Shown: one piece after another, positions 1-10,727 of the stretch
Layout of the letters: each line of letters starts with the position of its first letter
Position numbering within the stretch: the first letter of the stretch is position 1
Assembly (NCBI RefSeq): GCF_025698545.1
Contig: NC_068572.1
Location: 6,076,001 to 6,140,000, forward strand
Direction: 5' to 3'
Source of the DNA: Gossypium raimondii
Taxonomy: Eukaryota > Streptophyta > Magnoliopsida > Malvales > Malvaceae
DNA length: 64,000 nucleotides
Program-made: the position numbers and the translations under genes
The notes under the pieces: generated by a model
Databases searched by the model: none
What the model saw: only the letters and a program-made list of their open reading frames with translations
What the model was told of the DNA's origin: nothing

Positions 1-1077
1 TCCATGGCAAATAAGTCTCCTAAAGCAAATCTGATCCTTTAAGATATCAAGAAGTTCTGATGGAAGTAAAACTTTTAATTCAAGTCAAAATTGTCAGATA
101 ACTTTAAACTATTTCAAATATAGTTTTTCTTTGTTCACAAAAACATGTCCAATGTATCCTCTATTTGCTGCTTAATTGGAAATATTTATATATTATCTTT
201 ATACAAGTTAAAATTGCCAACAAAATAAGATATATTTTATATGTATAAAATCTTTTGTTAAAGAGTGAATGAATAGTTAGCTTAGAGGGCGTAGCTAGGG
301 GCTGTAGGGTTCTGTCCCTAAAATAATTTTTTATTTAAATTTTTAAAATTTTTAAAATTTAAAATTAATAAAGATAAAATTACACTTTATTCCTCTAAAA
401 ATAATAAAAATTTGATTTAATCTTTTAAAATTATAAATTCTATTCAAATAGTAAAATTACATTTTCTTGAAATATAATTTTGAACCTCTAGAAAAATTTT
501 CTAACTTCGTTCTTGTTTACTTGAACAATTTGATTTCTTATTTTAATTGGATAGGTGAATATATATCAATTTTATTTTTAATAAAAATGTGGGATTTTAA
601 GATTATGCAATTGATTTTTTTTATTATAAATATTGTTTTAAACCTAAAATAAAATTAAATGAGGCCGTTGTGATGATATCGTATAATCAGATCGCTAGCT
701 AATGGGATCACCCATAATTTGAGGCAATATTGTGAGATAGAAACGATCTCTCCCTACACTCAAGCTCTTCCTTCCATGGCTAATAACTGAAGCTTTCCAT
801 TTGTGACATGGGACACTACTATTATTTCGGATCACCAGATGACCATTTCTTAACCCTTTCCCTGTTCCAACAACCAAGGACCACGACCACCTCAAAAACC
901 TACCCGCCCCCTTACACTCTCTTTTAGCCTTTGCCTCCTTCCTTCATTTTTGAGTTTTTTTTCTCAACAAAATCAAAAACCAAAAGTGGACCAATAGTTG
1001 CAGACACATCATGCCTTTCCCATGGCGTCCTTTGGTTTCATGACTCTTTTCTTCTGTCTTCTTATCCACAGACATTG
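1..1077. other. AT-rich upstream region of the RhoGDI gene
   Basis: No convincing coding sequence. Most is AT-rich intergenic DNA. The stretch from about 690 to 1080 is richer in C and T and probably holds the promoter and 5' leader of the gene that follows, but no clear TATA box could be assigned. A dispersed-repeat segment lies inside (281-470). Confidence 0.5.
281..470. repeat. Dispersed repeat related to 34500-34735
   Basis: Begins with a G-rich stretch (GGGCGTAGCTAGGGGCTG) followed by an AT-rich run containing AATTAATAAAGATAAAATTA. The same order of motifs occurs at 34500-34735 (G-rich head, then AATTAATAAAGGTAAAATTA, then a segment ATAAAAATTCGATTTAATC). Two diverged copies of one family; class not determined. 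Confidence 0.5.

Positions 1078-1107
<30 letters not shown>
1078..1107. repeat. (ATT)n microsatellite
   Basis: Ten uninterrupted ATT units about 75 bp upstream of the RhoGDI start codon, so probably in its 5' leader or promoter. Confidence 0.9.
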
Positions 1108-1108
<1 letters not shown>

Positions 1109-1182
1109 TCGTTAGCTGTCTCTCCTCGACAACGCTTTGATGTTTGGTACTGCATTTTGATGTTGTGTTGGATGAGCAGTTG

Positions 1183-2255
1183 ATGTCTTTGGCCGTTGGA
1201 GCTGGTCCAAGTTCCAGCAATATGGATGACAAAGCGGGCTCTGCTGAAAAAACGACCACCAACCACCGTCCAGAGAGCGATGATGATAACGAAGAGGAGA
1301 ATCGCAATTTGCATTTGGGTCCTCAGTACACTCTCAAAGAACAGCTTGAAAAAGATAAGGTTAAATCTTCTTTTTTTTTTTTTTGGTACACACACACATA
1401 TCCATTACATTTTACATGCATGCATGAATGCCTACAATTTTACTATCATTATTCTATGTTGGTGATCGTTGCGTGAGTGTAGGATGATGAGAGCTTAAGG
1501 AAATGGAAAGAACAGCTTCTTGGAGGTGTGGATATTAACAACATTGGAGGTACTTATTATGTTTAGTTAGATTGTGTGTATATATATATGAGCTAATTTT
1601 AAAGAATTTGCAGAATTTGACATGGAAATAATGGTCTCCATTATATTACAGAAACACTTGAACCGGAAGTGAAGTTCCTTAGTGTGGCAATCGTGTCACC
1701 AGATAGGGAAGACATAGTTCTTTCAATCCCTGCAGATGGAAAGCCCGAGGGTTTATGGTTTACACTGAAAGAAGCTAGCCATTATCGCTTGAAGTTCTCT
1801 TTCCAAGTTAGCAACAACATTGTATCTGGTCTCAGGTACACTAACACTGTCTGGAAAACTGGTGTCAAAGGTAAACATTAATTCTAAACCCTCTCAATAT
1901 GTAATAATAATTCATCCCCCAAAACTGTTTCCAACATAATAAAATTCAATCCTTTTCTTTTGGGGTTTCAGTTGACAGCACAAAAGATATGATTGGAACT
2001 TTTAGTCCTCAGTTAGAGCCTTACACACATGAAATGCCCGAAGAGACAGCCCCTTCTGGTTTTTTGGCTAGAGGATCATACACTGCAAAATCAAAGGTTT
2101 GTATGTTAACATACTTGTATCCGACATTGATTATGTCTAAATTCGAGTAACATAGTATGTTGTATTTGTTTCAGTTCCTTGATGATGATAACAAGTGCTA
2201 CTTGGAGATCAACTATACATTTGATATCCGAAAAGATTGGGCTGCTACTGAATAA
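1183..2255 (+). CDS. RHOGDI1: Rho GDP-dissociation inhibitor, five exons
   Basis: Binds prenylated, GDP-bound ROP/RAC small GTPases in the cytosol, extracts them from membranes and limits where they act, for example in tip growth. Coding exons join 1183-1359, 1483-1549, 1652-1870, 1972-2096 and 2175-2255; all four introns are GT..AG and the joined frame is 222 codons plus TAA, usual for plant RhoGDI. Residues 1-50 are an acidic flexible arm. LGPQYTLKEQLEKDKDDESL spans the exon 1/2 junction. The remainder is the immunoglobulin-like prenyl-binding sandwich, with family hallmarks SGLRYTNTVWKTGVKVD, GTFSPQLEPY, EETAPSGFLARGSYTAKSKF and CYLEINYTFDIRKDW. ATG 1183 is chosen because MSLAVGAG resembles the family N-terminus; an upstream ATG at 1140 reaches a stop after a few codons. 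It matches what I remember of Arabidopsis RhoGDI1/SCN1. No lesion seen. Confidence 0.95.
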
Positions 2256-2357
2256 TAGATCAGCTCCAAGAACCCTTCATTCGGTGCTTCATGTTCTTAT
2301 TATGCTTATATATATATTCACTTTCAGACAATTTTCAAGCAGCTAGTTTTTTCCCAA

Positions 2358-2363
2358 AATAAA
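2358..2363 (+). promoter_or_regulatory. Candidate poly(A) signal AATAAA of RhoGDI
   Basis: AATAAA about 100 bp after the stop codon of RhoGDI, a normal distance for a plant near-upstream element. Plant signals are loose, so this is only a candidate. Confidence 0.4.
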
Positions 2364-3625
2364 CGCAAGTGATGAGAGATGACAAGATTTTCACTTGATT
2401 ATAGCATTTTTTGGTAGGGACATTTTGATAATTAATGATGTCTAGAACTCTGGATGTTGTTCATGTTCTGTTCTTGCATTCCATCTATGTGCATATATAA
2501 GAAATGAGTGATCAGTCATTGATTTTTTCTTTTTGTCATGTTTTATATCATCAAACTGCTCTCTCTCTTTTTATTACTCATCAACAAGTTTATTGTTTGG
2601 TTCACAGTTTAAGCTTTCACAAGAAAACCTTAAAAGTGAGTGATCTAGATTTAGATACAAAAGTGAAGTTTATATATCAAGCTGTGATAGGACTTAGATC
2701 CATGGTGGTTGGTTTCGTTCCGGTACCAGTTGTACCAGCCCATACACTCCGTTTCGAACCTAAACTAGAGCAATATAATATAGGTTTCATTATGTCTCAA
2801 ATTTTGGCCTATTTCACCTGTACTGACATATTCCGACCTGTTTCGTCTGTTTTCGACCGAAAAAGACGAACTGGCTACGGTAAGATCAGAAAAGAAAAAG
2901 AAGGAAGAAGAGAGAAAAGAGAATAAAAAAACAAAATTAAAATCTCAAATAGAAAAACAAAACATCAGGGCAGATAAGTTTTGGGATTTTACAAGCTCAA
3001 AAATAATATTAATTTAATCTACAAATTTAACTTAAATAAGAAATATATTATATTTTAATATATATATATATATTGATAATAATTAAAATTGTTAATAAAT
3101 GAATAAATTAAATTTATTTTTATAAAAATATTATTGTATTCATTATTAGTAATAAATAATAGTATGATACCTTTCAAAAATAGTATACTATGATATATTT
3201 ACTATTACATATAAAATTATACAAAAATAAAGGTAAGTATGTAACGGTACATCGAAACATATCGGTTTCGGTATGTATTAGTATCAATAGAACAACGGTA
3301 TATCTACCATACGGTATTGACTAGTTTACTTAAATCACTTGTTGTATTAAGATTAAAGATAGTGAATTATTTCTCTATAAATATAGAGAAATCAAATCGC
3401 GTAAACAACTCAATTATGTTTTTCTTATTTCAAATACATATTCATATATAATCTTTTATGTTAAAACTTATAGTAAATAATTACAAATAAAATAAGTTGT
3501 ACAAATTAAAGTGCTAGCTCTAGTGGTCACTGGAATTGAAACGAGAACAAAGAAGAACTTTGATTACTACATGTAAATAACTCGTGCCTTAGTAAAGAAG
3601 AACTTTACTAATGATGAGGTATGGT
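2364..3625. other. Intergenic, repeat-derived
   Basis: No gene seen. Between about 2700 and 3320 there are scattered CGGTAC/TCGGTATG motifs at both ends (for example TTCCGGTACCAG near 2718 and CGGTTTCGGTATG near 3263), suggesting an old TIR element or repeat whose ends are not clear enough to set. The rest is AT-rich. Confidence 0.4.
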
Positions 3626-3634
3626 ATTGTGGCT

Positions 3635-4836
3635 AGGGGTGAGCATTCGATCGAATCGAATCGAAAATTTTCGAGTTAATCGAGTTTTTGAATCTCATTT
3701 TATCATCCTAACTTTATTTGAAGTTTTCTCGAATCGAGTCGAGTGAGATGGAATTCGAATTGAATCGAATCGAATATTTGTTCGAGTTAAATTTTAAAAA
3801 ATAATTTTGGGTCATTGTAACCACTGTCACCCATCGTAATAAAATTTGTCCGCCTTAATCAAATTTTTTATTAACTTTCATCGTCTCATAATTTATTTAT
3901 TAATTTTTTATATATTGGTTAGCTTTTGCTTGCTTAGTTGTTTCAATTATCTTGATTCTTGTCACTATGTATTTTGGAATTAAAAATATATTAAATGTAA
4001 AAATATGATTTTTTAATAAAATTTATTTTAAAAATAAAATGTAAAATTGATACCAATATAAAATTTTAACACGAATATTTTATGGCATAATTAATAATTC
4101 AATTTTAATATAAATATTCAATATACTAAACAATTCAATAATATAAATAATATAATATGTGAAATTTAATTTAATAATATAAATAGTAGATATAAATAAA
4201 ATTATTACTATTTATATTTAATGATTTTTTTGGATAATTTTGATTTTTTATTTGAGAGTACAGGGTGTGAAGTAAAGTTTAGGGGGAAATAAAAAATTTT
4301 GAGGAATAAAAATTTGAGGGAAAGTAAATAGGGGGAGTACAATTTTGGAGGGAAAATATTAAAAAAAAATTGGAGGGGGGAGGGTTTGGGGTAGATGGGA
4401 GGTGAGATGGGAAGGTAATAAAAGTTTTAGGGGAAAAGTAGGAGGGAGTAAAAATTTGGGGGGAAAATAAAAGGTTTTGAGGGTTTTTGGGAGTAAAATT
4501 TTGAGAAAAAGTAAATGGGAGAGTAAAATTTTGGTGGGAAATGAATTTTGAGTAGATTGGGGGGCTGGAGGGGAGGGGAGTAAAAATTTTGGGGGAAAAG
4601 TGGGAAAGAGGAAAAGTAAAAAGGTTCAGGAGTTTGGGGTAAAAATTTAAAATATTATAGTTTGATATTCGAATTATTCGAATTCGAAAAATCAACTCGA
4701 TTTGAACTCGAAATTTGAAAAAAAAATTCGAGTTGATTCGAATAACTTGATTAACTAGAATAACTCGATTCGTTTAACTCAAAATTCGAATTTTTTTTCG
4801 ATTTCTTCGAGTCGAATCGAGTTTTGCTCACCCCAA
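3635..4836. mobile_element. TIR transposon, MULE-like, non-autonomous
   Basis: Left end AGGGGTGAGCATTCGATCG and right end GAGTTTTGCTCACCCCAA are inverted, and the inner arms on both sides are rich in TCGAATCGAG. The flanks are a perfect 9-bp direct repeat ATTGTGGCT (3626-3634 and 4837-4845). A 9-bp duplication is typical of Mutator-like elements. The centre is a G-rich filler (about 4260-4640) with no transposase. Confidence 0.8.
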
Positions 4837-4863
4837 ATTGTGGCTGCTCACCTCAACTCTTAA

Positions 4864-5322
4864 GTAGGGGTGAGCAAAATCTAATTTGATTTGAAAAATT
4901 CGATAAAAATTTTAAATTTTGAATTAAATAGTTTGAATTATTCGGATCAACTCGAATAAAAAATTAAATTGTTCAGTTTAACTTGAATATGAATTACACA
5001 ATTCGAGTTATTTGAAAATCCGAATAAGGAAAGGTAAAGTTATGTCTTTTTGATAAATGTTTACCCGTTAAGTTAAAAAGTAAAATCATTATATTATTTA
5101 TGTAGTTAAATAATCTTGTACTTCATCTACTAGTTAAATAATCGGTCAATACATTAAGTATAAATAATAGGATTCATTAACTCAACTCGAAATTTTTTTC
5201 ATTCGATTCGATTCGAAAAAAAAATTCAAATTGAGTTAAGTCGCTAAAATAGAATTCGCCAACTCGACTAACTCGAAATTTTTTGACTTAATTTGACTCG
5301 ACTTGATCGAATACTCACACCT
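4864..5322. mobile_element. TIR transposon, same terminus family as 3635-4836
   Basis: Left terminus GTAGGGGTGAGCAAAATC, right terminus GATCGAATACTCACACCT, with arms of TCGA-rich sequence. Flanked by ACTCTTAA (4856-4863) and ACTCTTAA (5323-5330), an 8-bp match (nine with one mismatch). Only 18 bp separate it from the previous element's target duplication. No coding capacity. Confidence 0.7.
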
Positions 5323-5330
5323 ACTCTTAA

Positions 5331-6534
5331 CTATGTCATTTGAGGTCTGATTCTCGCTTATAAGAATGAAACACATTTCATAATTAGTCATTTATCTTTT
5401 TAAAAAATACTCGCAACGAATAAATTAATCATTATTACCGACAATGAATACCCAATTTACGAAAACAAACTCGAGCCTTGATAAAGAATTAAAGTGATTG
5501 AGTATACTGTGGTTCAAATGAAAGACAATTGCAGAAGCAAAGCCTTTGAGTTTGGGCTGCCTTAATTGTTTCTTAGGAAAGCAGAAATGTATATACATGT
5601 GTGTGACAGAGGGCACCCAAAGGCATCCCACGCACTTCACAAGTATTGATGCATTGTAGAATGCACTAGCGTCGTTTTAGTTTTTATTCATCAATAAATT
5701 TACATGATATTATAAATAAATATGATAATATATTTAATTTAAAAGATTTTAAAAATAATAATATTTGAATTATTATTATTTGGATAAAATTAAAATTTTA
5801 AAATTTTAAAAATATAACATATATATCTTTCGAGTTAAATGAGACCATTTGCGTTTTAATTTAATCAATAAATTTATATAAGATTCGAGTTTTTGTTCAA
5901 CACGTTGCATCCTTGAATTTAGATAAAACAATAGAAAAATTAGAATATAATTCAACCTGATTCGATTCATAAATACAATTACTTTATTATACTATTTTTT
6001 GGGTATAGATTAGTTGTGAAATGTAGTGTGGATAATCAAATTAATTAGTTAGATAACGTATGGGTGCTAATTAAATTATAATCCAAGGATTTTGATTATT
6101 TTGTGCAAAAATTAATTCAAATATTATGACAACAAGTTTGATGTTAATCTTGCACCTAATTTCTCTTTTCATTTCTTATTTTCCACTCCAATATTTTGCT
6201 TCTTTCTTCCATTAAGCTTTGTTTTGAGTTTTCTTCTTTTAATTCATTTTAAAAAATTTATAAAAGTTAAACTAAAACCAGATAATAATTTAAATATATT
6301 AATTAGTCATTGGCGTAGTGAAAAATGACGGGTGCTTAAGTCTTTATTAATATAAGGAGTAAATAAAAAAAATTCATTTATATATGTTTTATTTGAGTAC
6401 AATACATTAAGCACTCAAATATTTATTACATACATTCAAATTCAACTACACTTTTTTCTTTTGAATAATCTTATTATAAGTTCTGATCATATTTGTTCTT
6501 TTTGACACAATACCTAGAACTACCCATAGCCCCT
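5331..6534. other. AT-rich intergenic DNA
   Basis: No gene recognised. The minus-strand frame at 5425-5640 lacks any family motif and lies in ordinary intergenic sequence. The tail of this interval leads into a SINE and then a Copia LTR. Confidence 0.4.
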
Positions 6535-6622
6535 AATAGGAGGATAAGGCGCTTCTGTACACTCGAAACCACGTCCTTCTACATTGACAACAATGCTCAT
6601 ACCAATCGAACTAAAACTCAAC
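6535..6622 (-). mobile_element. tRNA-derived SINE copy, truncated
   Basis: On the minus strand it reads TGAGTTTTAGTTCGATTGG (box A region), then ATTGTTGTCAATGTAGAAGG, then GACGTGGTTTCGAGTG (box B region). The same order occurs at 53022-53160 and 53775-53905 on the plus strand. Only the head is preserved. Confidence 0.65.
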
Positions 6623-6719
6623 CGGCAATATAATTAATCACTTAAGAAGGTGCAAATAAAAAAAATTCCTGGTTTAGATCTCAATCATTTTTAATTGTTT
6701 TTTTATTTATTTATATGAG

Positions 6720-7105
6720 TGTTACAATTGAGTGACCCGAATCCTTATTTAAATAAAATACAGTGGCAAAATAAAATAAAAGTAAAATCCATATAGAATT
6801 ACACTTCTTTTATTTTATTTTAGAATAAGGTTTTTTAAACCTTATTAAACTGCATCTATTTGATATTGATTAGAATAAGGTGTTTCAATCTTACTACACT
6901 CCTATTAGAATATGGTTTTACAAGCCTATAAATAAACATAGTCTACTCCTCTTGTAATCATTCGAATTCGACATAGTGAATTTTCTTCTCCTCTGCTCAT
7001 GGTTTTTTTCCTGAAAGGGTTTCCACGTAAAAATCTGTGTGTTTTTTATTTTTCCTTTCTCTTTTCTTTGTGATATATTGTCATTATCGACATTCTATTT
7101 TTACA
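6720..7105 (+). repeat. Copia 5' LTR
   Basis: Begins TGTTACAATTGAGTGACC and ends CATTCTATTTTTACA. It is closely similar along its whole length to 20802-21197. It contains a TATA-like CCTATAAATAAAC near 6927. Confidence 0.9.
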
Positions 7106-7107
7106 AA

Positions 7108-7120
7108 TTGGTAACAGAGC
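7108..7120 (+). other. Copia primer-binding site
   Basis: TTGGTAACAGAGC, two bases after the LTR end; it differs by one base from the usual initiator-tRNA-Met complement TGGTATCAGAGC used by Tnt1-like elements. Confidence 0.85.
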
Positions 7121-7148
7121 TTCCAAGTTGTTCATCTCAATCACGGTA

Positions 7149-7650
7149 ATGGCGTTTTTGAAGTATGAAATTTTGTTGTTGGATCGCAACACTAGATTCA
7201 CGTTGTGGCAAATAAAAATGCAGGCAGTTCTAGCACAGATGGACTTAAAGGAAGCCTTGCTAGGGGTAGATAAGATGCCTTCGACATTGATAGAGGAAGA
7301 GAAGAAACGTAATGATCGAAAGGTATTAACACAATTACATCTACATTTGTCTAATGAAATTTTGCAGGATGTGATAAAGGAAAAGACCGTTGCTGCATTA
7401 TGGGAGAGGGTCTCATTGTTCGTGGGAGACAAGATTGAAATGTTAATGATGATCGTGGAAGGACACAGGAACGGAATCATTGCGGTAAATCTAAGGGTAG
7501 ATCGAAGTATTCAAACAGAGGTAAAACTTATAACTTCGGTAAGAAGAAAGAGCATATTAAATCTGAGTGCTATAAGCTATAGAACAAGATCAAAAGGGAG
7601 GTTGCGAATCAAAAAGGAAAACAACCAGAAAATTTTGGTGAAGCTGATGT
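7149..7650 (+). pseudogene. Copia gag remnant
   Basis: ATG at 7149 opens a gag (UBN2-type) frame with FTLWQIKMQAVLAQMDLKEA and a helical segment ending AALWERVSLF; gag forms the virus-like particle that packages element RNA. A frameshift near 7470-7480 then moves the zinc-knuckle part (about 7481-7580) to another frame, where YNFGKKKEHIKSEC is readable: the two leading cysteines of the CCHC knuckle are missing, so RNA binding would be lost even if the frame were intact. The upstream extension from 7128 has no family support. Confidence 0.8.
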
Positions 7651-7705
7651 TGTAGAAGACTACAGTTATGGTGAACTTCTAGTCGCTTCTGTCAATAATT
7701 CTAAA

Positions 7706-8013
7706 GTGAACGAGGAGTGGATCCTTGATTCGGGTTGCACCTTCCACATGAGTCCTAATCAGGATTGGTTTACAACTTACGAAACCATGTCTGAAGGTGT
7801 TGTTTTGATGGGAAATAATGCTTCGTGTAAAATATCAGGTGTTGGAACAATTAAAGTTAAAATGTTTGATGTAGTTGTCAGAACATTTAGTGACGTACGA
7901 CATGTTCCAGAATTGAAGAGAAATTTAATTTCGTTGAGTACTATTGATTCAAAAGTGTACAAATACACAGTTGAAAGCGGGGTTTTGAAGATTCCAAAGG
8001 TTCCCTCGTTGTG
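7706..8013 (+). pseudogene. Copia protease remnant
   Basis: Frame with WILDSGCTFHMSP, where DSG is the aspartic-protease catalytic triplet of Copia elements (usually DSGCS/DSGAS), followed by KISGVGTIKVKMFDVVVRTF and VRHVPELKRNLISLSTID. This enzyme cuts the Gag-Pol polyprotein. The frame stops at 8012, just before the pre-integrase domain. Confidence 0.8.
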
Positions 8014-8099
8014 ATGAAAGGGCAGAGAAAGACTGCCAAGTTATATGTTCTGCAGGGACTACTGTTATTGGTGATACAGTTGTCGCTTTCTCTTTCTTG

Positions 8100-9020
8100 T
8101 CAGATGATGATATTACTAAACTTTGACATATGCGCCTAGGGCATATGAGTGAGAATGACATGGCAAAATTGAGCAAAAGAGGACTTCTTGATGGGGAAGG
8201 AAATTGCAAACTGAAGTTCTGTGAGCACTGCGTTTTTGGGAAGCAAAAGAGAGTTTGATTCACCAGAGGAATCCATAACACGAAGGAAACATTGGAGTAT
8301 CTTCATTCTGATCTATGGGGGCCATCTAGAGTGCATTCGAGAGGTGGAGCTAATTTATATGCTAACTTTTATTGATGATGTTTCCAGAAAAGTTTGGGAG
8401 TTCTTCTTGAAGCAGAAAAACGATATGTTTTCTGCATTTAAGTTTTGGAAAACTATGATTGAAAAATAGATGGGAAAACAAATAAAATACCTCCGCATAA
8501 ACAATTGCTTAGAGTTCTGTTCTGATAAGTTTAATAAACTGTGCAAGTCAGAAGGGATCGTGAGACACTTGATAGTTCGTCATACTCCACAGCAAAACGA
8601 TGTTGTAGAACGAATGAACAAAATGATCATGGAGAAGGTTTGATGTATGTTGTCAAATGCCAACTTACCAAAGTCATTTTGGGTTTAAGCAGCCTCTACT
8701 ACATGTTTTTTAATGAATTGATCTCCATATGTTGCCATTGAGAAAAAGACTCCACAAGAGGTATGGTCTGGTAATCCTGCTGACTATTCTGATTTAAAGA
8801 TCTTTGGGTGTCCTGCGTATGATCATGTTGATAATGGAAATTTGAAACCGAGATCAATTAAATGTGTTTTTATTGGTTATAAAGCAGGTGTAAAAGGGTA
8901 TAAGTTATGGTGTCCTGAAAAAAGAAAAGTTGTGATTAGCAGAGATTTTGTTTTTGATGAAACTGCTATGCTACCTAACTTATCTTTTAAAGATTCTTCC
9001 AATAAAGAAAATCAAAAGTA
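8100..9020 (+). pseudogene. Copia GAG-pre-integrase and integrase remnant
   Basis: Pieces in order: HMRLGHMSENDMAKLSKRGL with CEHCVFGKQKR (zinc-binding pre-integrase, after a TGA at 8124 where Trp is expected); TFIDDVSRKVWEFFLKQK (first catalytic Asp region); YLRINNCLEFCS, where the usual DNGGEF/DNGLEF Asp is lost; TPQQNDVVERMNK (conserved C-terminal half of the catalytic core); and LKIFGCPAYDHV...FIGYKAGVKGYKLW near 8800-8920 (the typical Copia integrase tail). Stops at 8467 and 8641 and frame changes interrupt it. Integrase would insert the cDNA; this one cannot. Confidence 0.85.
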
Positions 9021-9264
9021 GATGTAACATCAAATTAACTTGAATATACAACAGAGTAAACTCCTCAAGCTAGTACAGGAATTTAGAATAGAGTTGCTTC
9101 TTCACCACAATAATCAATCACTAAAAATAAAACTAGAAGAGAAATTAAACCTCCATAGAAGTATGCCGAGGTTGATCTAGTTGTTTATGCTTTAAATGTG
9201 GCTGAAGATATAGATGCAAACCAAGAGCCATTTAATTATTCTGATGTGGTAGTTGTAAAGACTT

Positions 9265-10664
9265 AGAAAAGTGGATGTTTGCTATGCAAGAGGAAATGGA
9301 ATCACTCCACAAAAACAGAACATGAGATCTTGTGAAACTTCTTAAAAGTAAAATGGTTATTCGTTGTAAATGGGTGTTTAAAAAGAAAGAAGGGACTTTA
9401 GGAGTTGAAGAACCCAGATATAAAGCAAGGCTTGTTACAAAGGGTTACAGTCAAATTCCAAGAGTGGACTTCATAGATGTGTTCTCTCTAGTTATGAAGC
9501 ATAGTTCGATTCGAGTTTTACTTGGTATTGTGGCCATGCATGATTTGGAGCTTGAGTAGTTAGACGTAAAAACTACATTTTTGCATGGAGGACTATGTTT
9601 GCTTGCTGAACAAGTCCCTTTATGATTTGAAACAGTCACCAAGACAGTGGTACAAGAGGTTTGATTCCTTCATGACTTCTCATGATTTCCAAAGAAGTAG
9701 CTTTGACAGTTGTGTTTACTTTAAGAAAAACAGTGATGGTTCTTTTGTGTATCTACTCATTTATGTTGATGACATGTTGATAGCAGCAAAATATAAATAA
9801 GAGATAAGAAATGTTAAATCTCAACTAAGTAAAGAATTTGAGATGAAAGATTTGGGACCAACAAAGAAGATACTTGGTATAGAGATTCTCAGAGATAGAA
9901 AAACAACTAAATTGTACCTAAGTCAGAAGGGGTACATTGAGAAAGTTCTTTGCAGGTTCAATATGCAGACTGCTAATCCTGTTAGTACTTCTTTAGCAAC
10001 CCATTTCAGACTTTCATCGGGTTTGTTTCCACAATCAAATGATGAGATTGAGTACATGTCACATATTCCATACTCTAGTGTAGTGGGATCTCTCATGTAT
10101 GCTATGGATTGTTCACGTCCAGATTTATCATATGCAGTCAGTGTAGTTAGCAGATACATGGTGAATCCCAGTAAAGAACATTAGAAAGCAGTTCAGTGGA
10201 TTTTAAGATACTTACGAGGTACTACTGATGCTTGCTTACAGTTTGGAAGAACTAGAGATGGAGTAATTGGGTATGTTGATACTGATTTTACTGAAGACCT
10301 TGATAGAAGAAGATCTCTCACAAGTTATGTCTTTATAATCAGAGGTTATGCATTCAGTTAGAAAGCCACTTTGCAAACTACAGTCATTTTGTCTACCACT
10401 TAAGCTGAGTACATGGCACTCTTTAGTGAACTCAATGAAGGCCTTCAAATTAGTATAGTATTTTGTGACAGTCAGAGTGTCATCTTCCTTACAAAAGATC
10501 AAATGTTTCATGAGAGAACAAAACACATTAATGCTCGGTATCATTTTGTTCGTGATATTATTTCTCGTGGTGATATTGTTGTGAGCAAAATTAGTACTCA
10601 TAAAAATCCTGCAAATATGATGACTGAGTCACTTCCTATAACCAAGTTTGAGCATTGCTTAGAC
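9265..10664 (+). pseudogene. Copia reverse transcriptase and RNase H remnant
   Basis: RT pieces: KWVFKKKEGTLG, YKARLVTKGYSQ, LDVKTTFLHG, then LLNKSLYDLKQSPRQWYKRF and the catalytic YVDDML near 9758-9778. Between FLHG and the following segment (about 9587) a stretch is missing and the frame changes, so an internal deletion is likely. Next come the connection region (MKDLGPTKKILGIEI), CSRPDLSYAVSVVSRYM, and RNase H pieces [33 protein letters not shown] and [13 protein letters not shown]. Stops at 9323, 9557 and 10182 plus others. Family: Tnt1-like Copia, from motif order. Confidence 0.9.
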
Positions 10665-10709
10665 TTAAGTCACTTCCTATAACCAAGTTTGAGCATTGCT
10701 TAGACTTGG
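10629..10709 (+). repeat. Tandem duplication, 40-bp unit
   Basis: GTCACTTCCTATAACCAAGT...GCATTGCTTAGACTT occurs twice in direct succession (10629 and 10669), at the end of the Copia RNase H frame just before the Gypsy insertion site. Confidence 0.85.
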
Positions 10710-10727
10710 TCAAACTTGGTTGGTGTT

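Noticed and set aside
2504..2926. 140-codon plus-strand frame after RhoGDI
   Set aside because: Lies in 3' flank running into repeat-like sequence; no motif, ends in Lys/Glu/Arg run from a purine tract.
4279..4695. 138-codon minus-strand Pro/Phe/Ser frame
   Set aside because: It is the G-rich filler of the TIR element at 3635-4836 read backwards; low-complexity.
6715..6719. ATGAG as a Copia target duplication
   Set aside because: The right flank reads ATGTT; only three of five bases match, so no target duplication is claimed.
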